A DNA stretch of 6,490 nt from Acidimicrobiia bacterium. Its GTDB lineage: Bacteria; Actinomycetota; Acidimicrobiia; Acidimicrobiales; SZUA-35. The translations under genes and the position numbers were made by a program. Location: contig JAOUGG010000148.1 of assembly GCA_029857855.1 (NCBI GenBank), positions 1-6,490 of the forward strand, in the 5' to 3' direction. Numbering within the stretch: the first letter of the stretch is position 1; each line of letters opens with the position of its first letter. A model generated the notes under the pieces. It was not told where the DNA came from. It did no database searches and was given only the letters and a program-made list of their open reading frames with translations. Of the stretch, positions 1 through 6,311 are shown in pieces.

Positions 1-539
1 CCCGCTACATCGCGGGCGACGCCCTGCTGACCGCCGCCAGCGGCCCTATGCAGGATCTTCGAGATGCGCTGGGCGAGACGGTTTCGATGAGCCGGCGTGT
101 CGGCCTCGGTCGGGTCTGTGTGCAGGAGTACCCGAGCCCTCAGAATCTACGGCTCGTGCTCGGGCTCGGTGAGCCCGGGCCGCTCCACGCCGGTGCCAGC
201 GGTGTGCTTCTCTACGCCCACCTACCGGAGGCCGAGCGCCGGCGTGTCGCCGAGGCCGGTCTGCCCCGCTACACCGCCCTCACCCCGACGTCATTTGATG
301 AGCTCGAGGCCGAGGCCGATCTGATCCGTGAACGGGGCTGGGCGATGAGTCGCGGCCAGAAGACGGCCGGAGCGTTGGCCGTTGCGGTGCCCGTGCGATC
401 GCCCGGTCCGTCGGGGGACGTCGTCGCCCTCGGGCTGTTCGGTCCCGAGCTTCGAGCCTCGACTGAATCCGATCGTCAGGCCTGGCTCGACGCCCTTCTC
501 CGCTGCGCCGACGACATCACCGCGGCCCTCGCCCGGTAG
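1..539 (+). CDS. IclR-family transcriptional regulator, C-terminal part (5' end outside window)
   Basis: The frame is open from base 3 and gives 178 visible residues ending at the TAG at 537-539. It matches the effector-binding (GAF-like) domain of IclR regulators. Visible hallmarks are the LGET segment (residues 23-26 from the window edge), the conserved GPLHAGASG block (59-67) that contributes to the ligand pocket, and the late GWAMSRGQKTAGALAVAVPV segment (112-131). The protein ends about 45 residues later, as is normal for the family. The N-terminal winged helix-turn-helix lies upstream and cannot be seen; the ATG at 48 is internal to the domain and is not the start. IclR proteins bind operator DNA and change affinity when a small, often aromatic or carboxylic, metabolite binds this domain. 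The gene sits directly upstream of, and in the same direction as, a catabolic-looking transport operon with a strong palindrome in its leader, so it is the likely local regulator. That link, and whether it represses or activates, is inference. Confidence 0.9.
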   Translation, partial: RYIAGDALLTAASGPMQDLRDALGETVSMSRRVGLGRVCVQEYPSPQNLRLVLGLGEPGPLHAGASGVLLYAHLPEAERRRVAEAGLPRYTALTPTSFDELEAEADLIRERGWAMSRGQKTAGALAVAVPVRSPGPSGDVVALGLFGPELRASTESDRQAWLDALLRCADDITAALAR

Positions 540-592
540 GCGCCGATCCGGGAAGTCGGTGTGCGGGCTGGAGGCAAGACTGCCGGCCCGGC

Positions 593-621
593 TTGACAAT
601 CGGGTCGACGTCCTGCATCAT
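593..621 (+). promoter_or_regulatory. Candidate sigma-70-type promoter for the transport/catabolic operon
   Basis: A perfect TTGACA (-35) at 593-598 is followed after 17 bases by CATCAT at 616-621, which matches four of six positions of TATAAT. Transcription would begin near 628, just before the palindrome at 636-664. The element lies in the only sizeable non-coding gap in the window, upstream of the first operon gene, and the local base composition is more AT-rich than the flanking genes. No transcription evidence is available. The -10 is imperfect, which fits a regulated promoter but also weakens the call. Confidence 0.5.
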
Positions 622-635
622 TTCCGATAGTTAGA

Positions 636-664
636 AACTGTGTTTCAACAGTTGGAACACAGTT
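636..664 (+). promoter_or_regulatory. 29-bp near-perfect palindrome, probable IclR-type operator
   Basis: The left arm AACTGTGTT (636-644) is the exact reverse complement of the right arm AACACAGTT (656-664). Inside them CAAC (646-649) pairs with GTTG (651-654) around a central A at 650. Thirteen of 14 position pairs are complementary; only 645/655 (T/G) fails. It lies downstream of the candidate promoter and about 20 bases before the first start codon, where a bound repressor would block initiation or early elongation. IclR-family proteins bind palindromic sites near their target promoters, and an IclR gene ends 97 bases upstream. There is no T-run after it, so it is not an intrinsic terminator, although the RNA could also fold into a leader hairpin. 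Confidence 0.65.
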
Positions 665-674
665 CGCTTGACAA

Positions 675-681
675 GGGGGAG
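675..681 (+). promoter_or_regulatory. Ribosome binding site of the substrate-binding protein
   Basis: The purine run GGGGGAG stands before two adjacent in-frame ATG codons at 684 and 687. Spacing to 684 is only two bases from the end of the run, while spacing to 687 is five. The second ATG is therefore at least as good a start as the first; the protein differs by one methionine. Confidence 0.6.
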
Positions 682-683
682 CC

Positions 684-1724
684 ATGATGAAGACATCGCT
701 ACGCCGACTGTTCGCGAAGAGTTGTGCCGCGCTGCTCGTACTGTCGTTGATCGCCGCCGCCTGCGGATCCGACGGCGGCGGAGACGACGCCACCGGGGGC
801 GACGGTGAAACCGTGCAGCTCGTTGCGGTCAACGGGTCGAGCGAGGACTTCATAGCCCTCGTTTCAGTCGCCGCCTGGGAGATCCTGGCCGAGGACGGCA
901 TCGAGGTCGAACAGCGCTTCCTGGAGGAGGCGTCGACCGCCATCCAGGCCGTGACCCGAGGCGACGCCCAGATCGCCACCAACATCGGCGTCAACGTCGG
1001 CGTTCCCGCCGTCGACGCCGGAGCCGACATCGTCGACGTCGTCGCCACCCAGCGACCGACCTGGGCGCTTGCCGTGGAGCCGAGCATCGAGTCGTTCGCC
1101 GACCTCGAAGGCAAACGCCTTGCCGTCCACGGTGAGGCCTCCTTCACCCGGGCGGTGTCGCAGTACTTCAGCCAACTCCACGGCTTTCAGTACGAGGAAC
1201 TGATCATCCCCGGATCCGAGGTTCGAGCCGAGGCACTGGCGCAGGAACAGATCGACGCCTCGGTCATCGACCTCCCCGACATCGTCCAGCTGTCGAAGAC
1301 CTACCCCGGCTCGTTCAAGGTGCTCAGCACCATCGGCGAGGAGTTCCCCGATCTGATCGAGCAGGATATCTGGCTGGATCGGGCCTGGGCCGAGGAGAAT
1401 CCGGAGCTGGCGACAAAGGTGGTCAGCGCCATCGTGCAGGCCATGCGGAAGCTGACCAGCGATTCCGACTACGCGCTCAGCCTGGCCGAGCAACGCCTCC
1501 CCGACATGGATCGAGACGTGCTCGAAGAACTGGTGAACGAGTACGCCGATCGTGGCCTGTGGCCGGCCGACGGCTTGTTGACCCCCGAGCGTGCGCTCTC
1601 GACCCTCACCTTCTTCAACGACGTCGGCGAGATCGAGATCGACGTGCCCACCGACGAGGCCGGGCTCGACAAGTACTTCGACTTCTCCTATCTCGACGCG
1701 GCTCTGACCGAACTCGACGGCTGA
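684..1724 (+). CDS. NitT/TauT-family ABC transporter substrate-binding lipoprotein
   Basis: This 346-residue protein would capture the imported solute outside the membrane and deliver it to the permeases encoded downstream. The N-terminus has basic residues (K3, R7, R8, K12), a hydrophobic stretch (about 14-25) and a lipobox ending in Ala-Ala-Ala-Cys with Cys27 as the lipidation site. A Gly/Asp-rich tether follows (28-41). The mature part resembles the NMT1/THI5-like (SsuA/TauA) type II binding-protein fold: an early region where GDAQIATN (93-100) fits the usual 'G..D.a...' element, then DLEGKRLAVHGE (140-151), equivalent to the 'DLKGK.v.v' segment before the inter-lobe crossing, then QIDASVIDLPD (189-199). 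Length is normal for the family. Sequence alone does not identify the ligand; the family covers sulfonates, nitrate, pyrimidine precursors, riboflavin precursors and aromatic acids. It is the first gene of the operon, typical for the most abundantly needed component, and is 16 bases from the next start. Confidence 0.88.
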   Translation: MMKTSLRRLFAKSCAALLVLSLIAAACGSDGGGDDATGGDGETVQLVAVNGSSEDFIALVSVAAWEILAEDGIEVEQRFLEEASTAIQAVTRGDAQIATNIGVNVGVPAVDAGADIVDVVATQRPTWALAVEPSIESFADLEGKRLAVHGEASFTRAVSQYFSQLHGFQYEELIIPGSEVRAEALAQEQIDASVIDLPDIVQLSKTYPGSFKVLSTIGEEFPDLIEQDIWLDRAWAEENPELATKVVSAIVQAMRKLTSDSDYALSLAEQRLPDMDRDVLEELVNEYADRGLWPADGLLTPERALSTLTFFNDVGEIEIDVPTDEAGLDKYFDFSYLDAALTELDG

Positions 1725-1740
1725 TCCAATCGGGCGGTCG

Positions 1741-2577
1741 ATGAGCCTGCATGGCGACATCATGACGACAACTGCAGAGCGCCCGACCGCTTCACCGAAG
1801 TCGTCGTTCTCCGAGCGATTCGGCGCCGACTTACCACGGATAGGAGTCGGCGCCGGGTCGCTTGCGGCGGGGGCGATCGTATGGGACCTCTACGCCCGCT
1901 CGGCCGACCCGCTGTTCGCCCCGAGGGCCTCCTCGATCTGGACGGCGTTCGTCGGCCTGCTCGGCGACCCGGAGTTCTGGCGGTCCTACGCCACAACGCT
2001 GCGTCCGTTCCTCTGGGGCTGGGTGGCGGCCATGGCGGTCGGGCTCACGTTCGGTCTCATCATCGGCATGAGCTCGACGATCCGGGCGCTCGCCGGACCG
2101 CACCTGTCGTTCTTCAACGCCCTGCCGGTTTCCACGCTGGTACCGGCGATCGTCATCGCCTTCGGAATCGACACCGTGGCCCGCTCCACGGTGGTGTTCC
2201 TGTTCGCGGTCATCGAGGTCACGCTCACCGCCGCCTCCGGCGTCCAGTACGTCGACCGGGATCTGCTCGACATGGGTCGATCGTTCGGTTTGGGTCGGGT
2301 GCGGCGGTTCACCCGCATAATTCTCCCCGGATCGGCCCCGGCCATCGCCGCCGCCGTCCGCATCGGTACCGCCCGGGCCGTGGTGGGCATGGTGGTCATG
2401 GAACTGCTGCTGGTGTCGGTTGGTGTCGGCAAACTGATCAGCCGCTACCGCGACGGGTTCGACGCGCCTCGGCTCTACGCCGTCGTACTCTCCCTGGCCG
2501 TGTTCGCACTGTTCGTCAACGGGCTCATGCGGTTCGTCGAGGGCCGGGCCCAACCCTGGAGGGATGACGAAGCATGA
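1741..2577 (+). CDS. NitT/TauT-type ABC transporter permease, first copy
   Basis: This 278-residue integral membrane protein is of the binding-protein-dependent permease (BPD_transp_1, MetI-like) type. Hydrophobic segments fall at roughly 34-50, 92-110, 128-146, 148-165, 208-228 and 246-263. The cytoplasmic EAA loop that docks on the ATPase is clear at 177-196 (DMGRSFG, then IILP: Gly183, nine residues, then I-I-L-P). A conserved acidic residue in the following helix region is Glu221 (MELLLVSVGVGKLI). The start is uncertain. ATG 1741 has a weak GGGCGG three bases before it. ATG 1762, seven codons on, has a weak GGCGA before it and gives a more typical hydrophilic start (MTTTAERP). The stop overlaps the ATPase start by ATGA at 2574-2577. 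It pairs with the downstream ATPase and probably with the second, dissimilar permease. Confidence 0.88.
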   Translation: MSLHGDIMTTTAERPTASPKSSFSERFGADLPRIGVGAGSLAAGAIVWDLYARSADPLFAPRASSIWTAFVGLLGDPEFWRSYATTLRPFLWGWVAAMAVGLTFGLIIGMSSTIRALAGPHLSFFNALPVSTLVPAIVIAFGIDTVARSTVVFLFAVIEVTLTAASGVQYVDRDLLDMGRSFGLGRVRRFTRIILPGSAPAIAAAVRIGTARAVVGMVVMELLLVSVGVGKLISRYRDGFDAPRLYAVVLSLAVFALFVNGLMRFVEGRAQPWRDDEA

Positions 2578-3362
2578 TCGACATCAACGGCGTCTCGATG
2601 ACGTTCGAGCGTGACGGTGTTCCCTTCACGGCGCTGGACGGTATCGATCTGACGATCGCCGACGGCGAGTTCGCCTCGATCATCGGGCCGTCGGGCTGCG
2701 GCAAGACCACGCTGCTCAAGATCATCGCCGGGCTCGTCGACCCGACAGCGGGAACCGTGACCGTCGACGGGACCGTGATCGACGGGCCGGGACCCGAACG
2801 GGCGCTGGTCTTCCAGAACTTCGTGCTCCTGCCGTGGGCCACGATCCTCGACAACACCGCATTCGGCCTGGAAGCCCGAGGGGTGGGCAAGGAGGAACGG
2901 CGGCGCATCGCCCGGGAGCAGCTGGCTCGGATGGGTCTCTCAGGCTTCGAGCAGCACTATCCGCGCGAGCTGTCGGGCGGGATGCAGCAGCGGGTCGGCA
3001 TCGCCCGGGCCTTGGCGGTTGATCCCTCCAATCTCCTGATGGACGAACCGTTCGGTGCGCTCGATGCACTGACCCGTCAGCTGATGCAGAAGGATCTCCT
3101 CGACCTCTGGGAGGAGGACGAGGAGCGGACCGCGGCCTTCGTCACCCACTCGATGGACGAGGCCGTCTATCTGTCTGACCGCATCGTGTTGATGAACACC
3201 CGCCCCGGTCGGATCGAGGAGATCATCGACGTGCCGTTCCCACGGGAGAATCGGGCCGACGTCGTGTCGCAGGCCGACTACAACGAGTTCACCCGCTACC
3301 TGTGGTCGCGTCTCGAGGGCATGCAGCGGGACGACATGGCAACCCGGGGAGCCGCCGGATGA
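2574..3362 (+). CDS. NitT/TauT-type ABC transporter ATP-binding protein
   Basis: This 262-residue ATPase powers the importer. All catalytic motifs are intact: Walker A GPSGCGKTT (38-46), Q-loop Gln81 in VFQNFVLLPW (79-88), signature LSGGMQQR (133-140), Walker B LLMDEP with Asp157 and Glu158, D-loop GALD (161-164) and switch His192 in VTHSMDEA. The Q-loop context and the late LMNTRPGRI (206-214) are characteristic of the SsuB/TauB/NrtD branch. There is no long C-terminal regulatory domain. The start is the ATG of an ATGA overlap with the permease stop, with GGAGGG at 2558-2563 ten bases upstream; translation is probably coupled. The stop overlaps the next permease start in the same way (3359-3362). 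It lies between two permease genes, which fits an ATPase homodimer serving a permease heterodimer; that stoichiometry is inferred. Confidence 0.95.
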   Translation: MIDINGVSMTFERDGVPFTALDGIDLTIADGEFASIIGPSGCGKTTLLKIIAGLVDPTAGTVTVDGTVIDGPGPERALVFQNFVLLPWATILDNTAFGLEARGVGKEERRRIAREQLARMGLSGFEQHYPRELSGGMQQRVGIARALAVDPSNLLMDEPFGALDALTRQLMQKDLLDLWEEDEERTAAFVTHSMDEAVYLSDRIVLMNTRPGRIEEIIDVPFPRENRADVVSQADYNEFTRYLWSRLEGMQRDDMATRGAAG

Positions 3363-4108
3363 CGGAGCCGCTCTCCGCCTTCCGCTCCGTCGCCCTCGGG
3401 ACGGTCTCGGTGATCGGCGCGCTCCTGTTGTGGGAGCTCGTCGGCGTGGCCGACGTGTCCTCCGCCTTGCCGCCGTTCCACAACGTGGCGTTGGCCTTCG
3501 TGGATCTGCTCTCGAGCGACGCCTTCCAGGAGAGCGTCTGGTTCACGCTCAGGGCCATCGCCATCGCCTTCCCGCTCACCGTTGCCGCCGGGCTGATCAT
3601 GGGCTTACTGATGGGCCTTGTTCGACCGCTGCGGTGGATGTTCGATCCCTACATGACCCTCGCTCTCTCGGTGCCGCTGGTGGCCATCATCCCGATCCTG
3701 ATCAACCTCTTCGGGTTCGGCAGGCTCACCATCATCGCCGTGATCGTGGTCTACACGTTGCCGGTGGTGGTGGTGAACACGGTGGCCGGCTTCGATAGCG
3801 TCGACCCCGACCAGGTGGCGATGGCCCGGTCCTTCGGGGCCTCCCGACTTCTGCTGTTGCGACGGGTGCTGCTGCCCACGGCCGCTCCGCTCGCCGCCTC
3901 CGGTGTGCGCCTGGCCGCCGGTCGGGCCATCAAGGGAGCGATCGTCGGCGAACAGATCGTCGGTCTGGTCGGCATGGGCGGGCTGATCCAGCGGTTCGGC
4001 GGAGCATTCGCCGTGGAGGACCTGTACGCCGCCATCGTGTTCGTCGGCATCCTCGGCATCGTCGTGGTCAACCTGCTGACCCGACTGGAACGGCGGGTAC
4101 CGGCATGA
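3359..4108 (+). CDS. NitT/TauT-type ABC transporter permease, second copy
   Basis: The 249-residue protein is a second MetI-like permease, clearly different in sequence from the one at 1741-2577. Hydrophobic segments lie near 10-30, 65-87, 100-120, 122-143, 185-205 and 222-240. The EAA loop is at 153-173 (VAMARSFG, then VLLP: Gly160, nine residues, then V-L-L-P). It is followed by GEQIVGLVGMGGLIQ (197-211), the conserved segment with Glu198. I chose ATG 3359 over an upstream in-frame start at 3302 because 3359 forms an ATGA overlap with the ATPase stop and has GGGGAG at 3346-3351 with seven-base spacing. An upstream start would also overlap the ATPase gene by 61 bases and add a non-hydrophobic leader. 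Its own stop overlaps the CoA-transferase start (4105-4108). Probably it forms a heterodimeric channel with the first permease. Confidence 0.9.
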   Translation: MTEPLSAFRSVALGTVSVIGALLLWELVGVADVSSALPPFHNVALAFVDLLSSDAFQESVWFTLRAIAIAFPLTVAAGLIMGLLMGLVRPLRWMFDPYMTLALSVPLVAIIPILINLFGFGRLTIIAVIVVYTLPVVVVNTVAGFDSVDPDQVAMARSFGASRLLLLRRVLLPTAAPLAASGVRLAAGRAIKGAIVGEQIVGLVGMGGLIQRFGGAFAVEDLYAAIVFVGILGIVVVNLLTRLERRVPA

Positions 4109-5256
4109 CCGATGCGCCGCTCGACGGGATCGTCGTTGCCGACTTCTCACGGGTGCTGGCCGGACCGTTGAGCACGATGGTGCTGGCCGATCTCGGTGCC
4201 ACCGTGATCAAGGTCGAGCACCCGGAGGGGGGCGACGACACCCGGGTCTGGGGCCCGCCGTTCGTGGGCGACGACGCCGCCTACTTCCTCGGGGTCAACC
4301 GCAACAAGCGATCGTTGACCCTCGATCTGACCGACCCCGACGATGTCGAGCTGGCTCGCCGCCTGATCGCCCGCTCCGATGTGCTGGTCGAGAACTTCCG
4401 GCCCGGCGTCATGGAGCGGTTCGGTCTCGGCTACGACGACCTGCGGGCGGCCGACCCGGGTTTGGTGTACTGCAGCGTGATCGCCTTCCTCTCCGACGAG
4501 GCGCCGGGCGACGCGGGCTACGACCTGTTGATGCAGGCGCTGTCGGGCTTCATGTCGATCACGGGTGAACGTGGCGGCGGGCCGGTGAAGATCGGCTCGG
4601 CCATCCTCGACGTGGTTGCCGGGCTCTACCTCACCGTCGGTCTGCTCGCCGCCCTGCGGGATCGGGATCGAACCGGCCTCGGCCGCCACGTCGAGGTCGG
4701 GTTGTTCGACGCCTCGATCTCGGCGCTGGCCAACCAGGCCGGCAACGCGCTGCTTGGCGGTCTCGTGCCCACCGCACTCGGTACCGAGCACCCGAGCATC
4801 GTCCCGTACCAGGTGTTTCCCGCCGCCGACGGGGGACTGGCCCTGGCCGCCGCTAACGACAAACTGTTCCGACGAACCTGCGAGGCGCTCGGACGAGGCG
4901 ACCTGGCCACCGATCCCGACTACGTTGACAACGCCCACCGGGTCGCGAACCGCGACCGACTGGTGGCTGCGCTCTCCGCCGTCTTCGGCACCGGGTCGGT
5001 CGCCCACTGGGTCGAGGTGTTGAGCGCCGCCGGCGTGCCCGCCGCCGCTGTTCGCACCCTCGACCAGGTCTTCGAATCACCCGAGGGGCGTTCAACCGTG
5101 GTCACGGTCGATGACGACGAACGGGGCGATCTCCGCCTGGTCCGCAGCCCCTGGCGAGGTATCGGGCTCGCCGCCGATCAGCACCGGGCACCGCCTCGCC
5201 TCGGTGAGCACACCGACGATGTGCGAGCATGGCTCGCAACGGAAGGGGATCCATGA
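4105..5256 (+). CDS. CaiB/BaiF (class III) CoA-transferase
   Basis: This 383-residue cytoplasmic enzyme would move CoA between two carboxylic acids, activating a substrate as its thioester. Family landmarks appear in order: the N-terminal LDGIVVADFSRVLAGP (6-21), with LADLGATVIKVEHPEGGD (27-44); the NRNKRSLTLDL block (65-75); VLVENFRPGVMERFGLGYDDL (93-113); GYDLLMQALSGFMSITGE (138-155); then Asp169 in SAILDVVAGLY. Asp169 aligns with the catalytic aspartate of formyl-CoA:oxalate CoA-transferase and CaiB and even has the same number. The RDRTGLGRHVEVGLFDA segment (187-203) and the later ADGGLALAAANDKLF (241-255) complete the fold. Length is usual. One oddity is that the common F-G-x-x-G-P stretch before GYD reads FLSDEAPG here (128-135). 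Substrate pair is unknown. The start is the ATGA overlap with the permease gene; its own ribosome site is weak, suggesting translational coupling. Direct linkage to the importer suggests that the imported acid, or a product of it, is activated with CoA. Confidence 0.92.
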   Translation: MTDAPLDGIVVADFSRVLAGPLSTMVLADLGATVIKVEHPEGGDDTRVWGPPFVGDDAAYFLGVNRNKRSLTLDLTDPDDVELARRLIARSDVLVENFRPGVMERFGLGYDDLRAADPGLVYCSVIAFLSDEAPGDAGYDLLMQALSGFMSITGERGGGPVKIGSAILDVVAGLYLTVGLLAALRDRDRTGLGRHVEVGLFDASISALANQAGNALLGGLVPTALGTEHPSIVPYQVFPAADGGLALAAANDKLFRRTCEALGRGDLATDPDYVDNAHRVANRDRLVAALSAVFGTGSVAHWVEVLSAAGVPAAAVRTLDQVFESPEGRSTVVTVDDDERGDLRLVRSPWRGIGLAADQHRAPPRLGEHTDDVRAWLATEGDP

Positions 5257-6296
5257 CCGCATCAAGCGACTCCGACTCTGCAGGCGCCGCCGGTCGACAC
5301 TGGGACGGGCTCGACGTGGTCGATCTGCACGTCCACTACTACACCGACGACTACGTCGAGGCGGTGCGCAACTCCAACCGCATCGGCACCTACCGGCGTG
5401 GCGACGGTCGCCTGGTGGCCACCTGGCGGAGCGGCGTCGCGCTGACCGTCGTCGACCCGCACCCGGGCCCGGCCCAGCGCCTGGAGATGATGGACGAGGT
5501 CGGTATCGACATGCAGGTCCTGTCGATCCCGTCACCAAACGCCTATTTTCTCGATCCCGAGGAGGCCGATCCGTTCTCCCGGCGGATCAACACCGAGTTC
5601 GCCGAGATCGTGCGGGCCCACCCGGACCGGTTCGGGGCGCTCGCCATGGCCCCGCTGCAGGATCCGGTGCGAGCCATGGGCGTGGTCGATCACGCCGTCG
5701 ACGATCTGGGCATGTACGGCGTGCACATCCTGTCGAACATCGACGGCATGCCGCTGGATGACCCGGCCCTCGACCCCTTCTGGGAGGCGGCCGACGATCG
5801 GTCGCTCCTCGTGTACGTCCATCCGACCGTGCCCGATGCTCCGCACCTCGACCGGCAGGCTCTGTCGATCGCCGTCGGCTTCTTCAACGAGACACCACTG
5901 ACGGTCGCCCGCTTGGCGTACTCGGGCCATTTCGAGCGGTGGCCCAACATACGTTGGGTGTTTTCCCACCTCGGCGGCACCTTGCCGATGCTGCTCGCCC
6001 GGCTGGATTCCTACTGGCGACAGTTCGAGGACTGTCGGGAGAATGCGCCGAAGCCCCCGTCGGCCTACGCCCGGGATCTCGTGTTCGACACGGCGTCGAA
6101 GTCGGAACCGTCGTTGTGCTGTGCCGCCGAGGTGCTCGGCACCGATCGGCTGGTCTTCGGTACCGACTATCCGCACGTGCCCGGTGGCTCGGAGCCGTAT
6201 CTCGAGGCGCTGAGCTGCCTCGGCATATCGGGCTCTGATATGGCCGATCTCCTCGGTGGGCGGGCACGGCGGCTGCTCGACGGACAACGAATCTGA
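5253..6296 (+). CDS. Amidohydrolase-2 family metal enzyme (ACMSD-like decarboxylase/hydrolase)
   Basis: The 347-residue protein is a TIM-barrel metal-dependent amidohydrolase of the PF04909 group, which includes aminocarboxymuconate-semialdehyde decarboxylase, gamma-resorcylate and 5-carboxyvanillate decarboxylases, and some hydratases and hydrolases. The full set of metal and catalytic residues is visible: His26 and His28 in DLHVHYY, His190 in VYVHPT, His239 in FSHLGGTLP, and Asp305 in FGTDYPH. Other family segments are RLEMMDEVGIDMQVLSI (76-92), DRFGALAMAPLQDP (125-138) and the C-terminal LLGGRARRLL (333-342). The first 17 residues are a polar, Ser-rich leader that is not a signal peptide. 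I preferred ATG 5253 to an upstream in-frame ATG at 5229 because 5253 forms an ATGA overlap with the CoA-transferase stop and has GGAAGGGGA at 5241-5249 before it. Decarboxylation of an aromatic or unsaturated acid is the commonest role in the family, but the reaction here is not determined. Confidence 0.9.
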   Translation: MTASSDSDSAGAAGRHWDGLDVVDLHVHYYTDDYVEAVRNSNRIGTYRRGDGRLVATWRSGVALTVVDPHPGPAQRLEMMDEVGIDMQVLSIPSPNAYFLDPEEADPFSRRINTEFAEIVRAHPDRFGALAMAPLQDPVRAMGVVDHAVDDLGMYGVHILSNIDGMPLDDPALDPFWEAADDRSLLVYVHPTVPDAPHLDRQALSIAVGFFNETPLTVARLAYSGHFERWPNIRWVFSHLGGTLPMLLARLDSYWRQFEDCRENAPKPPSAYARDLVFDTASKSEPSLCCAAEVLGTDRLVFGTDYPHVPGGSEPYLEALSCLGISGSDMADLLGGRARRLLDGQRI

Positions 6297-6311
6297 ACGG
6301 AGATCGACGCC

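Noticed and set aside
540..592. Possible intrinsic terminator after the IclR gene
   Set aside because: Only short stems (such as CCGA/TCGG at 543-559) are present and no T-run follows, so nothing supports a terminator; read-through from the regulator gene remains possible.
668..673. A second TTGACA, within the 9-base repeat GCTTGACAA shared with 591-599
   Set aside because: It lies immediately before the ribosome binding site and start codon, so a promoter using it would start inside the gene. The short repeat is probably chance, although a regulatory role for the repeat cannot be excluded.
4147..5007. Long antisense open frames, here and at 864-1763, 1831-2553 and 5532-6392 on the - strand
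   Set aside because: They lie opposite well-recognised genes, have compositions rich in Arg, Gly, His and Asp expected from reading GC-rich genes backwards, and show no recognisable domain.
5111..5761. A 216-codon + strand frame across the CoA-transferase/amidohydrolase junction
   Set aside because: It is out of frame with two clearly identified enzymes, is dominated by Arg-rich low-complexity sequence, and lacks a domain.
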